Shown one piece after another: positions 1-12,410 of a DNA stretch of 64,000 nt (position 1 is the first letter of the stretch; each line of letters opens with the position of its first letter). The DNA is from Chondrosia reniformis (taxonomy: Eukaryota > Porifera > Demospongiae > Chondrillida > Chondrillidae): assembly GCA_947172415.1 (NCBI GenBank), contig OX359194.1, forward strand, positions 5,146,001-5,210,000, given 5' to 3'. The translations under genes were made by a program, and so were the position numbers. Under the pieces are notes generated by a model. It did no database searches, was not told the origin of the DNA, and saw only the letters and a program-made list of their open reading frames with translations.

Positions 1-484
1 ACCATGACACTTTAGTTGTGAACTTGGATTCTTTAAAGTTTTGCATTGGATACACACTCTTAATGGCCTAAATCTATATAAGTAGTTAAATGTTTTCACA
101 CTGGCTTAATAGTGAGTAAACTGCAGGTTATACATGCAGAAAACTTTCCTAAACTATAATTAGTAGCACACAGCACTTGCATCTTTGCCATGAGAACAGT
201 CCTAATAATAAATTTATAATAATTACTTTTTGAAACAAAATTTGTATTACATAGATAACAGTTCAGTAGTTGGAATCACATACAGATGCTATGTATTCAC
301 ACCTATAATATGTATTATGGAAGATGCTATCTTAATGAAATTATCAATTAACACTTAATAAATCGGCAATGGTGTATATATTTCTATATATTTAACTACT
401 TTGCAAACAATGTACATCACACACAGTGAAACATATATTATACATATATAACTGCAAATAGTTGAATGTAAGCAAAAAGAGTAT
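1..484. repeat. Copy of 48350-48780 (sequence 3' of the lipid-transfer gene)
   Basis: From about base 30 this stretch is nearly identical to 48355-48780, with only a few substitutions over the first 300 bases. In the right-hand unit the same sequence lies just beyond the 3' end of the lipid-transfer gene. Homology switches abruptly at about 484/485 to the sequence found at 42400, an intron of the N4BP2-like gene, so 484/485 is a rearrangement junction. No coding exon is seen here. Confidence 0.8.
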
Positions 485-2945
485 ATTAATTTGATTGGGT
501 TCTAATTCCCATCTTCAAATCATGATACATACCATATATCTGGAATTGAATGCAAGGGTAGTATATTGAGATTGAATGCAGGTATTTATAAGAAAAACTT
601 GTGGTTAAAAGATTGTGAGATGAAGCTTAAAATAAACAGACTAGTATATGGATCGAATTACTGGAGTGTCAAATCAATTACCTCAAAAGATTGTGGCTGC
701 AGACAAAACTTAGACACATGCATTCAAATTCCAATATTAAATAACTGATCATATATCATACTTATTTTTGTTATTTCTTTTTTGAAAAATTTTAATTGAT
801 TTTGTGAGATGTCTGCATATATGACTTTTGTTACTGCATACAGTGTTCTACTTCCTTGAACAACTTAATCCTATAGCATGTTAGAATTAATGTGATTAGT
901 CATTTTTACCTAGCAGAAAGTACGTAGATATGTATATATGCATGCATATAGTTGTTAAATTCTTCTTGACAAATCTTTTACTGCATGACTGTTTTTTCCT
1001 TCTTAAGAATCAGGAATTCGAAGCTGTTAGTAAACATTCCAGTCCAAGATACTACGACAAGGGTTGGTGAAAGACACAATACCCTACATATAGTAAAATT
1101 AAGGAAGGTCTTCAATAAACAATTATAGGTCATATGTTGTAGGCCAGGTTTTAATTGTGAGGTTCAATATTAATGTATAACACTACCAATTCACATTTAT
1201 GTCCTGATGGCTTTGTTGTACAACAAACTACTGACATGTAAATAGTTGTTTGTGTAATGTAATGAACATTTGATGGCTGGACTATATATGCAAAAGGGTT
1301 TACCAAGCATCCTCTGTATCAGTTGGATCTTTAGCTTGAGTAGCTGCTATAGTAGTCTTCACTGTGACAAAATATCAAGCTTTCCAGAGCAATTGATTAC
1401 AGTCTGGTGCTCACTTTGTGTTTCACCATACATATTGCTATCACACCCAGAGCTGTGACTTCCTTCCTCATAATCATTCCCATGTTTACCTTAAGTGTAA
1501 GTTATTCAATACCAGGAAAGTATCAAATGTACATGTGGGATCATGGTCAGCCTCACCTCACACTACCTTGTGGTTGTTATCCCTTTTAAACCTGTATCAA
1601 AATGTAACTCCAAAAGTAGTTGTACTATAAATCTGATTAATAAAGTACTTTTAACTTCTCTCTTAAAACCTCTGAATCCCTAAAAGAACCAACTGTGTCT
1701 CTATAGATGCTCAAAAGACTAAAAGATGAACCATCTCAAGAGAATATATAGTTATTAAATATACAACTAACCCATTACAGTTTAACTCCTACATATACAT
1801 GATTTTGCTGTGTATTTTAATTACTCTTTATGATTGTCTTTGAGAGGCAGTTACGTACTCTTATACGTACCTGTACACAATGGGAAGTAGTGTATATAGT
1901 GAGTGTAAAAACACTAGCCATTCAGATGATTTATAAGACCTACTTTTCATATATCTTAACATATCCTATACTTGTATCTGGTATATATATACACATATGT
2001 AGTCACTCATTATGCTAAAACTGTATCTATGTACATATGTGCTTTTAGAAAGCAATGAAAGTAGCTACTACTATCAAGAGTTTGAGGATCCTTATTACAA
2101 GGACTTCAGGGCTGAAGCTAATTTGCAAGCAGAACTGAGAAATCAAGTATTTCAAAAGGCAGCTACTGCTTGGAAAGGCAAGCAAAGTCATTTGGCAAGT
2201 TTTTATGCTGAACAGGTAAGGCTGGAGTACAGGCTGGAGTACTGAGTACACATATCCAGTTGTATCTGCATGTAATGTTTGTTGTTCCTTTAACATCTAG
2301 GGCAGAGAGCATGGAAAGAACATAAAGGAAGCTAATCCAAGAGCTGCTGATTGAGCTAATTTACAATAAGTACATGCTTTCATGATATATTTAATATAAT
2401 CACTTTTACCCTCAATATTGTCTACAATTTTTTTGGTTGCACAATAAAATGGCTACTTAGGTGATGTATATATATGTCAGATAATTAAATTAAAATAGCC
2501 TACTTAACTTTATCTCTTCTGCATAGTCAATGTCACTATGATACTGTGTGTTGAAAATACAATGTATAAAACACTTAGTAGCAAATGTAGATTTTTAAAA
2601 CTTTACATGTCCACTTTTATGCAGAAACCGGTCGAGATTACCAGAAGAAACAATGTTGATATTCATGGTCTGTATCATGGTCAATATGTATGTGTATTTA
2701 TGAGCCAACCAACAAATGTTTGTTTATACAATATAAGAGATCTAGAAAACCGAAATAGAAACTGCAAGACCATTTTCACCTGTTAACATATGTAAAGTAT
2801 ATTATTATGTGGTTTAAATGTATCCTGTGTGTTCCTACGTACTTAGATCAGTATATACTTTGAAGTCATCACTGGCAAAGGACATCATAGCTATGGAGGA
2901 GTATCTAAAGTGAAAAGTGCAGTGATTAGCTTCAATCATATAAGG

Positions 2946-4582
2946 TGTTGCCATACTGACCAGCAAGGCAGTCAATGGAGTTAATGAACCTATAGCTGTT
3001 TAGCTGTTACATTAACATATGACCTAGTTGAAGGGACAGCAATTGATTATATGCATGGTGTGATGTTGGGTGTTTCAAGGAGTCTTCTTCATATGTGGCT
3101 GGAATCAAGTAACTTTAAGCAGTTATTTTATTTAGGAAAAAGAGATATTTTCTCTATAATTGAAAACAGACTTGTAGCAATCAGGCCACCAAATGAAATT
3201 TCTCGCCTACCAAGAACCCTAACAAGCAGAAAAGAATGGAAGGCATCTGAATACCGTAATTTCCTGTTATATAACTCATTACCAATACTCTGTGATATTC
3301 TACCATCCGAGTACTTTCAACACTTAGAGCTTTTAGTAAAAGGGATCTATGTCCTACTTAAAAGAATTACAGCAGGCTCGGCGTTGCCTAAGAAAATGTT
3401 CTTCCCATTACGGATCATTATATGGAGAGGAAAACCTTGGAATTAATGTCCACAACCTAAACCATCTCTGTGATACTGTTGAAGCTCTAGGTCCCTTGTG
3501 GACATCTTCCTGTTTTCCCTTTGAGAGCTGAAATGGACAAATAAGACTCCCGGAGCAATTCATGGAGTCTGAGGGATGGGAGAGCAAGCAATTAGAGCAG
3601 TCCAGATTGCACAGCATATGCCTAATCAAAGGGATACAGGGAAAACAGCTGATCTGGAAGTATATTAGGATGTGGCACAGCAGCATCAACCACGGAAGAA
3701 GAAGCTATACTAAAGAAGCTGGAAGTTGAGTGCAAATGTAAATTCATACATTATCCACAAGCATGACTACGCTCAGTAATTTATGATAGCCTACTGTGGT
3801 CAACAAAGACACGAAATAATTCCACAGTAGCCTATTAGACCAATGTAGGCCAAGAGTATGGCCAGATAGTTTCTTTTGTTTCTTCATTTTGTGAAGGCAC
3901 AAACTTGAATTTTGCTATTGTAGCACCCATCTTGGTCCGTAGTTGTATTCCATTATTCAACATTCCACACTGTACATGTGTTTCTAGTGTTCTGTCTTCA
4001 CCAGAATCACTCGTTTGTGTTCCTTTGTATTCTATTTCCTGTAGATGTATTTCTATTAAGACTACTCTATTTTTACACATATAGATGGTGACTATAACTT
4101 CTCTCTTTTAATTCAGTCATAGCTTATTTATTTATTGTAAATATTTGTTTTAAATTTGTAATTTAACAGAAACTGGCAGATATGCATGGGACAGGCATGT
4201 AAAAATGTGACAACCTTACAATTGTACATGTGCTAATCACGAGACAGGCCTCTTAAAGGCTGCTAACATGTAAGAAGTAATCCTTTTATAAACAATTTTA
4301 CCAGAAGATATTTAACAGTTATGGAACAGGCATGTCAATTTGCACCATTTAGCTAATGAAGCGTTAATTAGTGCAACAGTCATTTGACAGGCTTGTTACA
4401 TGTAAGATACTTCTGTTACTGAGAAGCCTGTGAAAAGTAGCCTATATATATATATATATAGCTGTTGTAAACCTGTGACACAACTGAAACATATACAGAC
4501 CTGTTACAGCCCTGGCACAGTTATACTTTGCCTGTCTTACCATCTTATAGCAGGCCTTAGACAGGCCAACTTTTTTATAGGG
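2946..4582 (+). mobile_element. CACTA (En/Spm)-like DNA transposon insertion
   Basis: The right copy runs without a break from 45440 to about 45460, while the left copy gains about 1.64 kb here. The insert holds a transposase-like reading frame at 3051-3540. Its 3' half (about 4180-4580) is full of short ACAGGC/GCCTGT motifs in both orientations, together with repeated ACATGTAAG. This resembles the subterminal repeats that CACTA elements use for transposase binding. Exact termini and target duplication are not clear, and the ends lie within diverged host sequence. The host sequence picks up again near 4583. Confidence 0.65.
3051..3540 (+). pseudogene. Transposase fragment, CACTA/DUF4218-like
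   Basis: The frame at 3051-3446 reads HGVMLGV, then SRLPRTLTSRKEWKASEYR, NFLLYNSLPIL and ILPSEYFQH. A second frame at about 3420-3535 continues with NVHNLNHLCDTVEALGPLW and FPFES. This order (HGV-LGV, R-P-x-WKASE-R-FLLY-LP-L, N-H-L-HL, GPLW-FPFE) is the one known from the conserved C-terminal part of TNP2-type CACTA transposases and DUF4218 proteins. The two parts are in different frames, joined near 3400-3420, so there is at least one frameshift. The catalytic N-terminal part is absent. It is a dead fragment. Confidence 0.6.
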
Positions 4583-4931
4583 ATTAGAAAAATTTCACAT
4601 CTTTTCTTCACTCCATTTCTTTGGGCAGTCCATATGTGATATTCTTGACAGAGGAATTGATCTTCCTCTGTACGTCTCTCCCGGCCCCTCCTGCTCCCTC
4701 CAACTCTTCTTGGTCCTTTACACATTAGTAATAAATATTGGTCAGTTATACTAGATAATTTTCTCATTATTTTTAAATTAAAGACTGCTCCTTTGCCACA
4801 ACAAAATAAACCAACGTTTAACTACAGTAGTGGATTTATATTAATACTAATGAATCATATATATAGTCACAAACTTACAAATATGGTATGTTCATATTCC
4901 ATCAAACTTTGTCCTATATAATGTTATTAGT

Positions 4932-5830
4932 TATCAGAGAGTACGGTTGTACTCTCTAAGTAGGAATGGCCGAAAAAAGCCGCCCTATCCAATGTATTAG
5001 CAAGCAACACCTCATAAATCTCACCAACGAAGCAATTTTCGGTTATATTCAGTTATTTGCAGCCATTAATGCATGCTTTTCTAAATGCCAAAACATGTTT
5101 CAACGCCCTACATGTTCTACAGCGTTCAAAAAGTGGCTAACCAGGAATAGGCCCATTTCCAAATTCATTTTTTCTTCGTTTATTGAATAGACTAGCGCTA
5201 ATATGCGAACTTATGCGGGCACATACAGGTTATAAATCGTCATAAATATTTCCAAACTATATAGACAGCCCTAAATCTGAATGCGCTCTATAAGAAGCAT
5301 GTGAAAAGCGAAAATTGTGGTCTTCTCGGACGCAATGTTTAATTAAGAGATCATGGTTGTCAGCATAAATTTCTCTGTCTAAGACGATATTTCGAGATTT
5401 CCGCCAAGAAAACTTTCAAATCAATTTAAAACAAGTAATATTAAGAAGAAAAAAGGGGGAATACAAGTAAATAAAAAACATTTACAAAAATGTAGTTAGA
5501 AGTATATAGGAATGGCAGTGTTCACTAATACACTGCAAAAAGTATCGAAACAAGACCGTGATTATATGATAAGGTTAATCATACAGAAGTTGCATTTATA
5601 CTGAAATTAAAGTATATAACTTAACCATACACTTCTGTGTTTGGGCGCACTATATAAGCTGAAGTAGGAATGGTGCGCCCAAACACAGAAGTGTATGGTT
5701 AAGTTACTTAAATTTCAGTATACATGCAACTTCTGTATGATTACCCTTATTGTATAATCAGTGTCTTGTTTCGATACTTTTTGCAGATGTATTAGTGAAC
5801 ACTGCCATTCCTACTTCTAATATCATTTTT
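4932..5830. mobile_element. Fold-back element: non-coding body plus long-hairpin head
   Basis: The body (about 4932-5480) starts with a small hairpin, CAGAGAGTACGG..ACTCTCT, and matches the reverse complement of 24890-25424. The head (about 5509-5816) is an imperfect palindrome with arms of about 145 nt meeting around 5655. It includes a GCGCCCAAACACAGAAGTGT core on both arms. No protein is encoded. In the duplicated right-hand unit the corresponding place (about 47545-47820) has a different insertion, so this element arrived after the segmental duplication. It is probably a non-autonomous DNA transposon. Confidence 0.75.
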
Positions 5831-5844
5831 GAAAATGTTTTATT

Positions 5845-6065
5845 TACTTGTATATTTACAGTTTGTTGTTCCTTGATATGTAAAGTTTAACATATATTAT
5901 TGTTTCCCTGTTCTTAATTCAGATTTTATATATATGCCCCAAGGAAATCCTGTACATCCCAAATATCATGGCATGGGTATTAGTGATTTTATTTTGTAGC
6001 AAATATTATGTAGAAAAACTTAGACTTCTTTATATACTGGTGATAGTGATTTCATTTACTAACAT
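5845..6065. repeat. Copy of 47825-48045
   Basis: The stretch from the GTTTGTTGTTCC motif to about 6060 aligns with 47825-48040 in the right-hand unit, including the TATGCCCCAAGGAAATCCTG segment. It shows that the block duplication continues past the N4BP2-like 3' end. No gene is seen. Confidence 0.75.
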
Positions 6066-6480
6066 TTGGTGAAAACTTGAAATAAAGTAGCAGAATAGAC
6101 GATAAAATCAAGAGCTCTAAATTATACAAGTGCTAGTCTTTAAAAAGACTGCAAAATGTCTTGGCACGACTTAATGAATTGCATATATATATATATTATC
6201 AATTTGTGTTTGCACTGACCACTGTATGATATGACAATTAATTCAGTGGCTAGTTTCAGTGTACGTGGACACAACCAATGAATACACAAAGTTTCTTGCT
6301 AGGCCCAGGTCCTTCCATATTTGCTGTGCATAAAACTACCTGTTATGGATCACTCTATCAACGAACGCTTTTGAATTTCAAATTGATATTATTATATAGC
6401 TTGGACGTCTTCGGTAGTTCGTCTATGTACCGTAAACATGTATGCGGTCTACGATAATGCAATGTTTTAACTTTGCATAA
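6066..6480 (-). mobile_element. Inverted, partly decayed relative of the 20638 piggyBac-like MITE
   Basis: 6130-6470 reads as the reverse complement of much of 20780-21110, for example the segment containing CCAATGAATA..GTTTCTTGCTAGG. The first bases (6066-6120) instead resemble the fold-back body near 23180-23240. Terminal repeats are not complete here. Confidence 0.6.
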
Positions 6481-6485
6481 TTAAC

Positions 6486-6596
6486 AGGGTTAGAGACCAT
6501 TTTGTAACTTCCACACAAGGACATAAAAGGCCAAGGCCTTATATACATATGTCATATCCTTGTGTACAAGTTACAAAATGGTCTCTAACCCTGTTG
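6486..6596. mobile_element. Small palindromic MITE
   Basis: The left arm begins AACAGGGTTAGAGACCATTT and the right arm ends with its reverse complement. The arms are about 42 nt, nearly perfect, with a spacer of about 25 nt. A related single-arm sequence (AGAGACTATTTGGTAACTT) lies at about 14750, so this belongs to a family. Confidence 0.7.
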
Positions 6597-7559
6597 ATTA
6601 TGCGAATGCATGCAACCAACCGTTGGTATTCTTATATAGCTCCCTCACAGGGCAAATCAAATTAAATCTGTTGTGGTTATTAGCTGAGACCCCTTTAAGA
6701 CTGGAACCTTTGTTGATGTATGGCATGCAGATGCTTTATCTTCAGTCTATACTAAGGTGTGAAAAGGTAATTGATAGGCCGTTCTACCTTGCAATTGGAT
6801 GATAGTAGTTGAGAATTTCAAAGCCTGCAACAGTGTGACTAAAGTCTTGTACTGTTTAAAATACTGATTATCCTATGGGTCACTTGGATCTCTTGCACTG
6901 CATGTGTAGGTAGTACTTGATTGTAATTTTAATATTATATAGTCACTTGGACCTCATAATTATATAAATTTGCACATGTAACTTGTACTGTGTAGTACTT
7001 GATTGTAAATATTTATTTATTTATATTATATTATATTAGATAACCTTAGTATATTGTAACTTGTACTGTATTTATATTAGATTACCTTTTTAAATTAGTA
7101 TATATATTGTAACTTGTACTGTATATACAGACAAAATTACCATTCAACTCGCTATAGTGTGGGGCTTGCTCAGGCTCACCCCAACTAGAAATATTTAAAA
7201 AAAATTATGTACAAAAATGGGGAAGATGTAGGGATGGCACAAAAAGTACAGAAACAAGAAAATGATGTTACGCAGTGAAGCATTAGCTGTGTATGAATCA
7301 TACAACCAAGGGTGTTGCAACATATCCCTATACATCTGGCAACATTGGCATATATTTATAGAAACTGGGGCAGATGAAGCTGCAGTTCCCCTACCATAAA
7401 TATATATACTCCACACAATGACATGCAGTGAAATAAGTGTAAAGGCTGCAAGTATAGGAAAGTAGGACATAGACAAAGGCTTCCTATTATATATGCTAGT
7501 ATATATATACCTATGTACATGAAAAGAATAAGAATAGACATTGTGGCATACTCGTGACT
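6597..7559. other. Non-coding AT-rich stretch
   Basis: No convincing gene. It contains several TGTAACTTGTACTGTA motifs (about 6977, 7057, 7099), resembling a MITE terminal motif seen at many places in the window. A fragment at about 7205-7265 resembles the hairpin head of the fold-back family (GGGATGGCAC..GAAACAAGAAA). Confidence 0.5.
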
Positions 7560-10260
7560 GATTGTTAGGATTTAATTGTTACTAGAAATAGTACATACCA
7601 TATACAGTAGTGTTATAACATGATAGTAACTATATTGTTGTAACCATGTGCTTTCTATGTTGGGTTCAGGTGTGATCGTGACTGACTCTAAGCCGACTCT
7701 AAAGCGGAACGTTTAAATACCACATGGTGTCAGAAGTGGGATGGCTAGCGTTCGTTTGCAGCTTCCCTCATCCTTTGACTTCAAGAACCCAGAAGAATGG
7801 CCTCGTTGGAATAGCCGATTCGAACAATTCTGCCTAGCCTCAGGGTTGTCAGAAGAGAGTGGTGACAGACAAGTGAGTACGCTTTTGTACTGCATGGGAG
7901 AAGATGCAGAGGACATGCTCGCATCGACAAACATTAGTGCAGGAGATCGGAAAAGTACGATGCAGTAATTAAAGCAGTACGATGAATTTTTCAAGTTCAA
8001 AAGAATGTAATCTTGGAACGTGCTCGTTTCAATCGCCGCTGTCAGGGTGAGACGGAATTCGAATCTGCCGAACAATTCATAACAAGTCTACAATTTGGCT
8101 GAGAATTGCGCCTATGGCGACCTTCAAGAGCAAATGATACGTGATCGTATTGTCGTCGGAATTCGTGACAATTCGCTGTCTGAACGCCTCCAGATGGACT
8201 CAAATTTAACACTAGAAACATGAAAAACACAGGTACGACAACGAGAGGCTGTTCAAGAACAGCAGATCCTCCTCAAAAATGGACAAAAGGAGGACAAATC
8301 ATGCAGTCGATTTTGTGAGACATAACATGTCTAAGAGTAAAGCACAAAGGACCCCAAACAGTACCCAGTAGGACCCAGCAAAAAGGTGGGAAATGCTCTT
8401 GATGTGGTAGGGGACCGCATTCTCGTCAACAATGTCCTGCTAGAGATGCTGAGTGCCACAACTGTAAGAAAAAGGGCCATTACAGTGCACAGTGCTTCCA
8501 AAGGACAATAGCTGATGTCACTGCCAATGTCACTGCAGAGGAAGAGACTGACCTCTATGATATGTGTTTGACTCAGAACAGGATACCACATGGAGCTGCA
8601 CAGTGCTGCTCAATGATCAAGAAGTAAAATTCAAGTTGGACACTGGAGCTGATGTGATGGTTATCTCTGACGATCTGTGGACATCTTTGGGAAGGAATCA
8701 AACAAAACTACCAAAAATGAGGCTCCACGGACCAGATAAGACCCCCATGGAGGTGCTGGGTGAGTTTCAAACCACCCTGTCATACAAAGGTCGTTTATGT
8801 ACTCAGTTCATCTTCTTGGTAAGATAAATCTAGATTCCCTACCGCCAAGATTCTTACGCTTCCTCATCCGCCTCATGCGTTTTGACTATTCCATCAGCCA
8901 TGTGCCGGGCAAATTCTTGTATACAGCGGATGCCCTGTCTCGTGCCCTGATCTTATCACCAGGAGGCACCTACTAAGAAAAAGCTGTACAGACAGAGTTA
9001 TTTGTGCAAACAGTGGTCTCTCACCTCCCAGCTGATTCAGACTGATTTTTATCAGTATAGAGCCGCACAAAAGTAAGATAATACTTGTGTACAACTCATT
9101 ACATTTTGCAAAAGGGGATGACCAAGCAAGAGTCAGCTCAAGGGAGACCTTTGGCAGTACTGGTCAGTGAGAGGTGAGCTATCCCTTCATGAAGACCTGC
9201 TACTCCGTGGAAGCCGTATAGTAGTGTCACAAAGTTTACAGCGAGAAACACTTCAGAAAATTCATAATAGACATCAAGGAATTCAGAGATGCTTTCATGG
9301 GTAGCCTCATCAGTCTGGTGGTCAGGTATATCTCGACAGGTGGAACAACTAGTCAAAAACTACCCCATCTGTGCTAAGGTTAGCATACCTCACAGACAGC
9401 CAATGATTCCCTCACCACTTCCGAATCATCCCTGGGAGAAGGTTGCATCTGACCTCTTCAACCTTGAAGGAAAAAATTGTTGTTGATAATTTTTCATGAT
9501 ACATAGAAGTTCAGACACTTACAACCATCACCTCAGCAAGCATTATCCGTGCGCTGAAGGCAATATTCTCAAGGCATGGTATTCTGATAGTTCTTATGAG
9601 TGACAATGGTCCTCAATACAGTTCTAAGGAGATGAAGGACTTTGCAGAAAAATACAATTTCCAACATATCACTAGTAGCCCTCACTATCCACAGAGCAAT
9701 AGTTTGGCCGAAAGAATGGTCAAAACTGCAAAGAGTTAATTGGAAAATTTGGAGGACCCGTACATGGCACTCTTGAGTTGCAGAGCGACACCTCTACCAT
9801 GGTGTGGGCTCAGCCCTGCACAACTCTTAAGGAAGATGGGAAGACAACTGAGAACAGACATCCCCCAAACAAAGATTACCCTAACACCTGATTGGCAGAC
9901 TTTCACTAGAAAGACGAAGAGATATAAAGAAGAAACAACAGGCAAACTATGACAAACGTCACAGAGTGAGGTCACTGCCCCCACTGTCAAGTGATGAACC
10001 TGTCTGGATTCACACACAAGATAGAGAGGTTCCTGGTAGGGTGATTCAGCCAACAGCCACTCCGAGGTCCTACCTTGTTTAGACTATGTCAGGTATATAC
10101 AGTTCGCCGAAACCAGAGTCATCTTGTGCTGAGACCAACAGAAAGTACACAGGAGATATCAACAGATAACCAGCAGCGCCGAACTATGTGGCGCACAATA
10201 CTGATAACTTCACCCATCCATGCACAATCACAATTCATGCTGCCATCAAGAATCCGCATA
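7560..10260 (+). mobile_element. Ty3/gypsy LTR retroelement fossil, broken
   Basis: A primer-binding-site-like TGGTGTCAGAAGTGGGA at about 7726 follows a probable 5' LTR remnant. Recognisable parts in order are a gag-like region, a CCHC zinc knuckle near 8400-8500, an aspartic protease with an LDTGAD motif near 8637, an RNase H tail ending in a DALSRA-type motif near 8930, and integrase pieces from about 9240 to 9740. The element is broken in several places, with roughly ten or more breaks, and no intact 3' LTR is evident, so it appears old. Both outer limits are approximate. Confidence 0.85.
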
Positions 10261-10277
10261 TATATATATATAAGTGT

Positions 10278-10695
10278 CAGGCCTGCCAACCTAAATTTTC
10301 CAAAAACCTTGAGACCCAGCATGCAGGTCAAGAAAGCTAACAAAAATTAAACTTCTCGCTTCACGGATCGACGGTGAGTCGAAGCGTTCTCCTTTATGGA
10401 CAGTCGGTGTCGATTTCCAATCTCGGTGATCGACAATCGACACCTGTGTCAAAAGATCGTGGGTGATTGACAATGGTATTTTCCGTTCATGATCGACTGG
10501 TCCCATCGCTCCAAGTTTGTCAATGAATATTTATTATTATCGCACAAGAAATCGTTTTAATAGGGTTCACACAAAAGGAGACACTGTCATCCATTACTAA
10601 AATCCGTGAGTTTGAGTACGCGCAAGCCATGAGAACGTGAGATTAATAGTGAAACCGTGAGACTCCCAGAAAATCCGTGTGAGTTGGCAGGCCTG
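10278..10695. mobile_element. MITE with CAGGCCTGCCAAC termini and 6-bp flanking repeat
   Basis: The element begins CAGGCCTGCCAAC and ends GTTGGCAGGCCTG, a perfect 13-bp terminal inverted repeat. AAGTGT flanks it on both sides (10272-10277 and 10696-10701) as a target-site duplication. About 418 bp, non-coding. The superfamily is not certain; the termini look hAT-like, but an 8-bp duplication would be expected for that group. Confidence 0.75.
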
Positions 10696-11037
10696 AAGTG
10701 TTGGTATATAAACTTCACAAACAAGCTCTCAGATTTGTAAAATATTGGCTCTATGCAACATTAGCAGCAGAATGGCATTGGTACAGATTAAAGTACCAAT
10801 CACGTGGCAGCACACATGCCCATGGATGTTTAAACAAAAAGTGATCCTGGATTGTGTGCATGACTTGATCAAAAACAGCAATGTTGAAATACAAAACAAG
10901 AAGGCAGTTGACATTTCTCCTTCAATGCAAGAGTAGATAAGAGTAAAGTGTAATGCCAAATATTGTTTATATACAAAAGCAATCTGGCCAATCATAAGAG
11001 CAAAAGTATATGAATGCTTAATCATTGGAGAGCAAAT

Positions 11038-11145
11038 AAGTATGGGAATGGGGATGGTTTAGTTACTTACATCTGGTATGGGAATGGGAATGGGCTAGTT
11101 ACATGCATCTAGTATGGGAATGGGGATGGGCTAATTATATAGATT
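11038..11145. repeat. Three-copy tandem repeat
   Basis: About 45-bp units containing TATGGGAATGGGGATGG followed by a CTAGTTAC/CTAATTAT segment repeat three times. The rest of 10702-11680 shows no gene. Confidence 0.7.
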
Positions 11146-11691
11146 TACAAGTGATTATAGATATTGAAGACTGCATATACGGTATGATCATGATAATATA
11201 AATATGCAGCAAAAGCAGAAACTAACTTACAACCAGCCAAACAGATTTTTCAAACTTGTGTTACCAAACTAACACAGGCACAAACCCAAAATGCAATTTG
11301 CATTAAATTAGTAGGAGAACATGCATGACTTTAGTTCTCAAAAAAGGACAATGTCATGTTACTTGCATGTACAGTTGCACATAGACACCAGACTCTACAC
11401 ATTTGTTACAATTCACTTGACAACTCTAGAAATATATACATATATATAGTAATTAAGCCCAGTTGCTAATCTTCTGAACTGTCAACTAAACATGTCAATT
11501 ATTGACTTCTATGCCACAAGAGCACAATCTATATACAATATGGAAGCAAGCATTCTGAATATTGACATTAGTTTTATAATAATACTAATAATAATTGTTT
11601 TAATTATTAAAGTGACACATGCTACAAACTAAGCACTATATAGGCCAAGCTGGGCCTATAAAAATTACTGTATTAGTTGGGTAAAGTAAAA

Positions 11692-12150
11692 TATATCTGG
11701 TCTGGAGTCACTGATTCATATGTCTGGTCTGGAGTCACTGATTTACATATTTGGTCTGGACTCATTGATTCATAAGTCTGGTCTGGAGTCACTGATTCAT
11801 ATGTCTGGTCTGGAGTCACTGATTCACATATTTGGTCTGAACTCATTGATTCATAAGTCTGGTCTGGAGTCACTGATTCATATGTCTGGTCTGGAGTCAC
11901 TGATTCACATATTTGGTCTGGACTCATTGATTCATAAGTCTGGTCTGGAGACACTGATTCACATATTTGGTCAGGAGTCATTGATTCATATGTCTGGTCT
12001 GGAGTCACTGATTCATATGTCTGGTCTGGAGTCACTGATTCATATGTCTGGTCTGGAGTCATTGATTCATATGTCTGGGCTGGAGTCACTGATTCATATG
12101 TCTGGTCTGGAGTCATTGATTCATATGTCTGGGCTGGAGTCACAGATTAG
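11692..12150. repeat. 27-bp minisatellite, about 17 units, open in frame on both strands
   Basis: The unit TCTGGTCTGGAGTCACTGAT plus TCATATG repeats in tandem with scattered substitutions. Because 27 is divisible by three and the unit has no stop in certain frames, long open frames exist on both strands: minus 11673-12143 with a nine-residue TYESVTPDQ repeat, and plus 11720-12157 with SGLESLIHM. No flanking splice signals or conserved domain support coding, so it is called a minisatellite. A repeat-coding exon cannot be excluded. Confidence 0.85.
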
Positions 12151-12410
12151 CACATGATTTTTGGGAATTACAACGTCTCTCCTTTGTATTAGCTAGTTAC
12201 TTATTTGACTCAGAGGATAATTGACAAGTTGACATCATATTTAACAATAGTATACCAACACTTAAAATAATTAACTATTACTTACATATTTCAGAATTAA
12301 CAAATTGAAAACACAGAACAAAGACATCATATATACTTTCTATATAATATGGCTGAAAGCGAGGTTCTAAACTGTGTTCACACCTAATATGTATTATGCA
12401 AGATGCTGTC

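Larger units (their letters stand above)
485..4790 (+). pseudogene. Truncated, broken copy of the N4BP2-like gene 3' half (DUF1771 and Smr exons)
   Basis: This is a second copy of 42400-45650. Recognisable exons are 1008-1062 (55 nt; the right copy has 49), 2049-2215 (first DUF1771 part, full length and in frame), 2301-2369 (second DUF1771 part), 2625-about 2680 (Smr motif exon), 2847-2945 (Smr exon) and a last-exon remnant near 4633. Compared with the right copy, the second DUF1771 exon has 4 extra bases that break the frame. The Smr motif exon has lost about 80 bases, fusing it to intron sequence just after its D-x-H-G motif. The next Smr exon has a 4-base insertion and loses about 10 bases before a 1.6-kb transposon interrupts it. 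There is no upstream PNK/CUE part. It is almost certainly a pseudogene, though its first DUF1771 exon keeps the ancestral frame that the right copy has lost. Confidence 0.85.

Noticed and set aside
2045-2296. Minus-strand open frame
   Set aside because: Shadow of the DUF1771 exon on the plus strand.
11692-12150. Possible CRISPR-like array
   Set aside because: Units are contiguous with no spacers, and the window is animal nuclear DNA.
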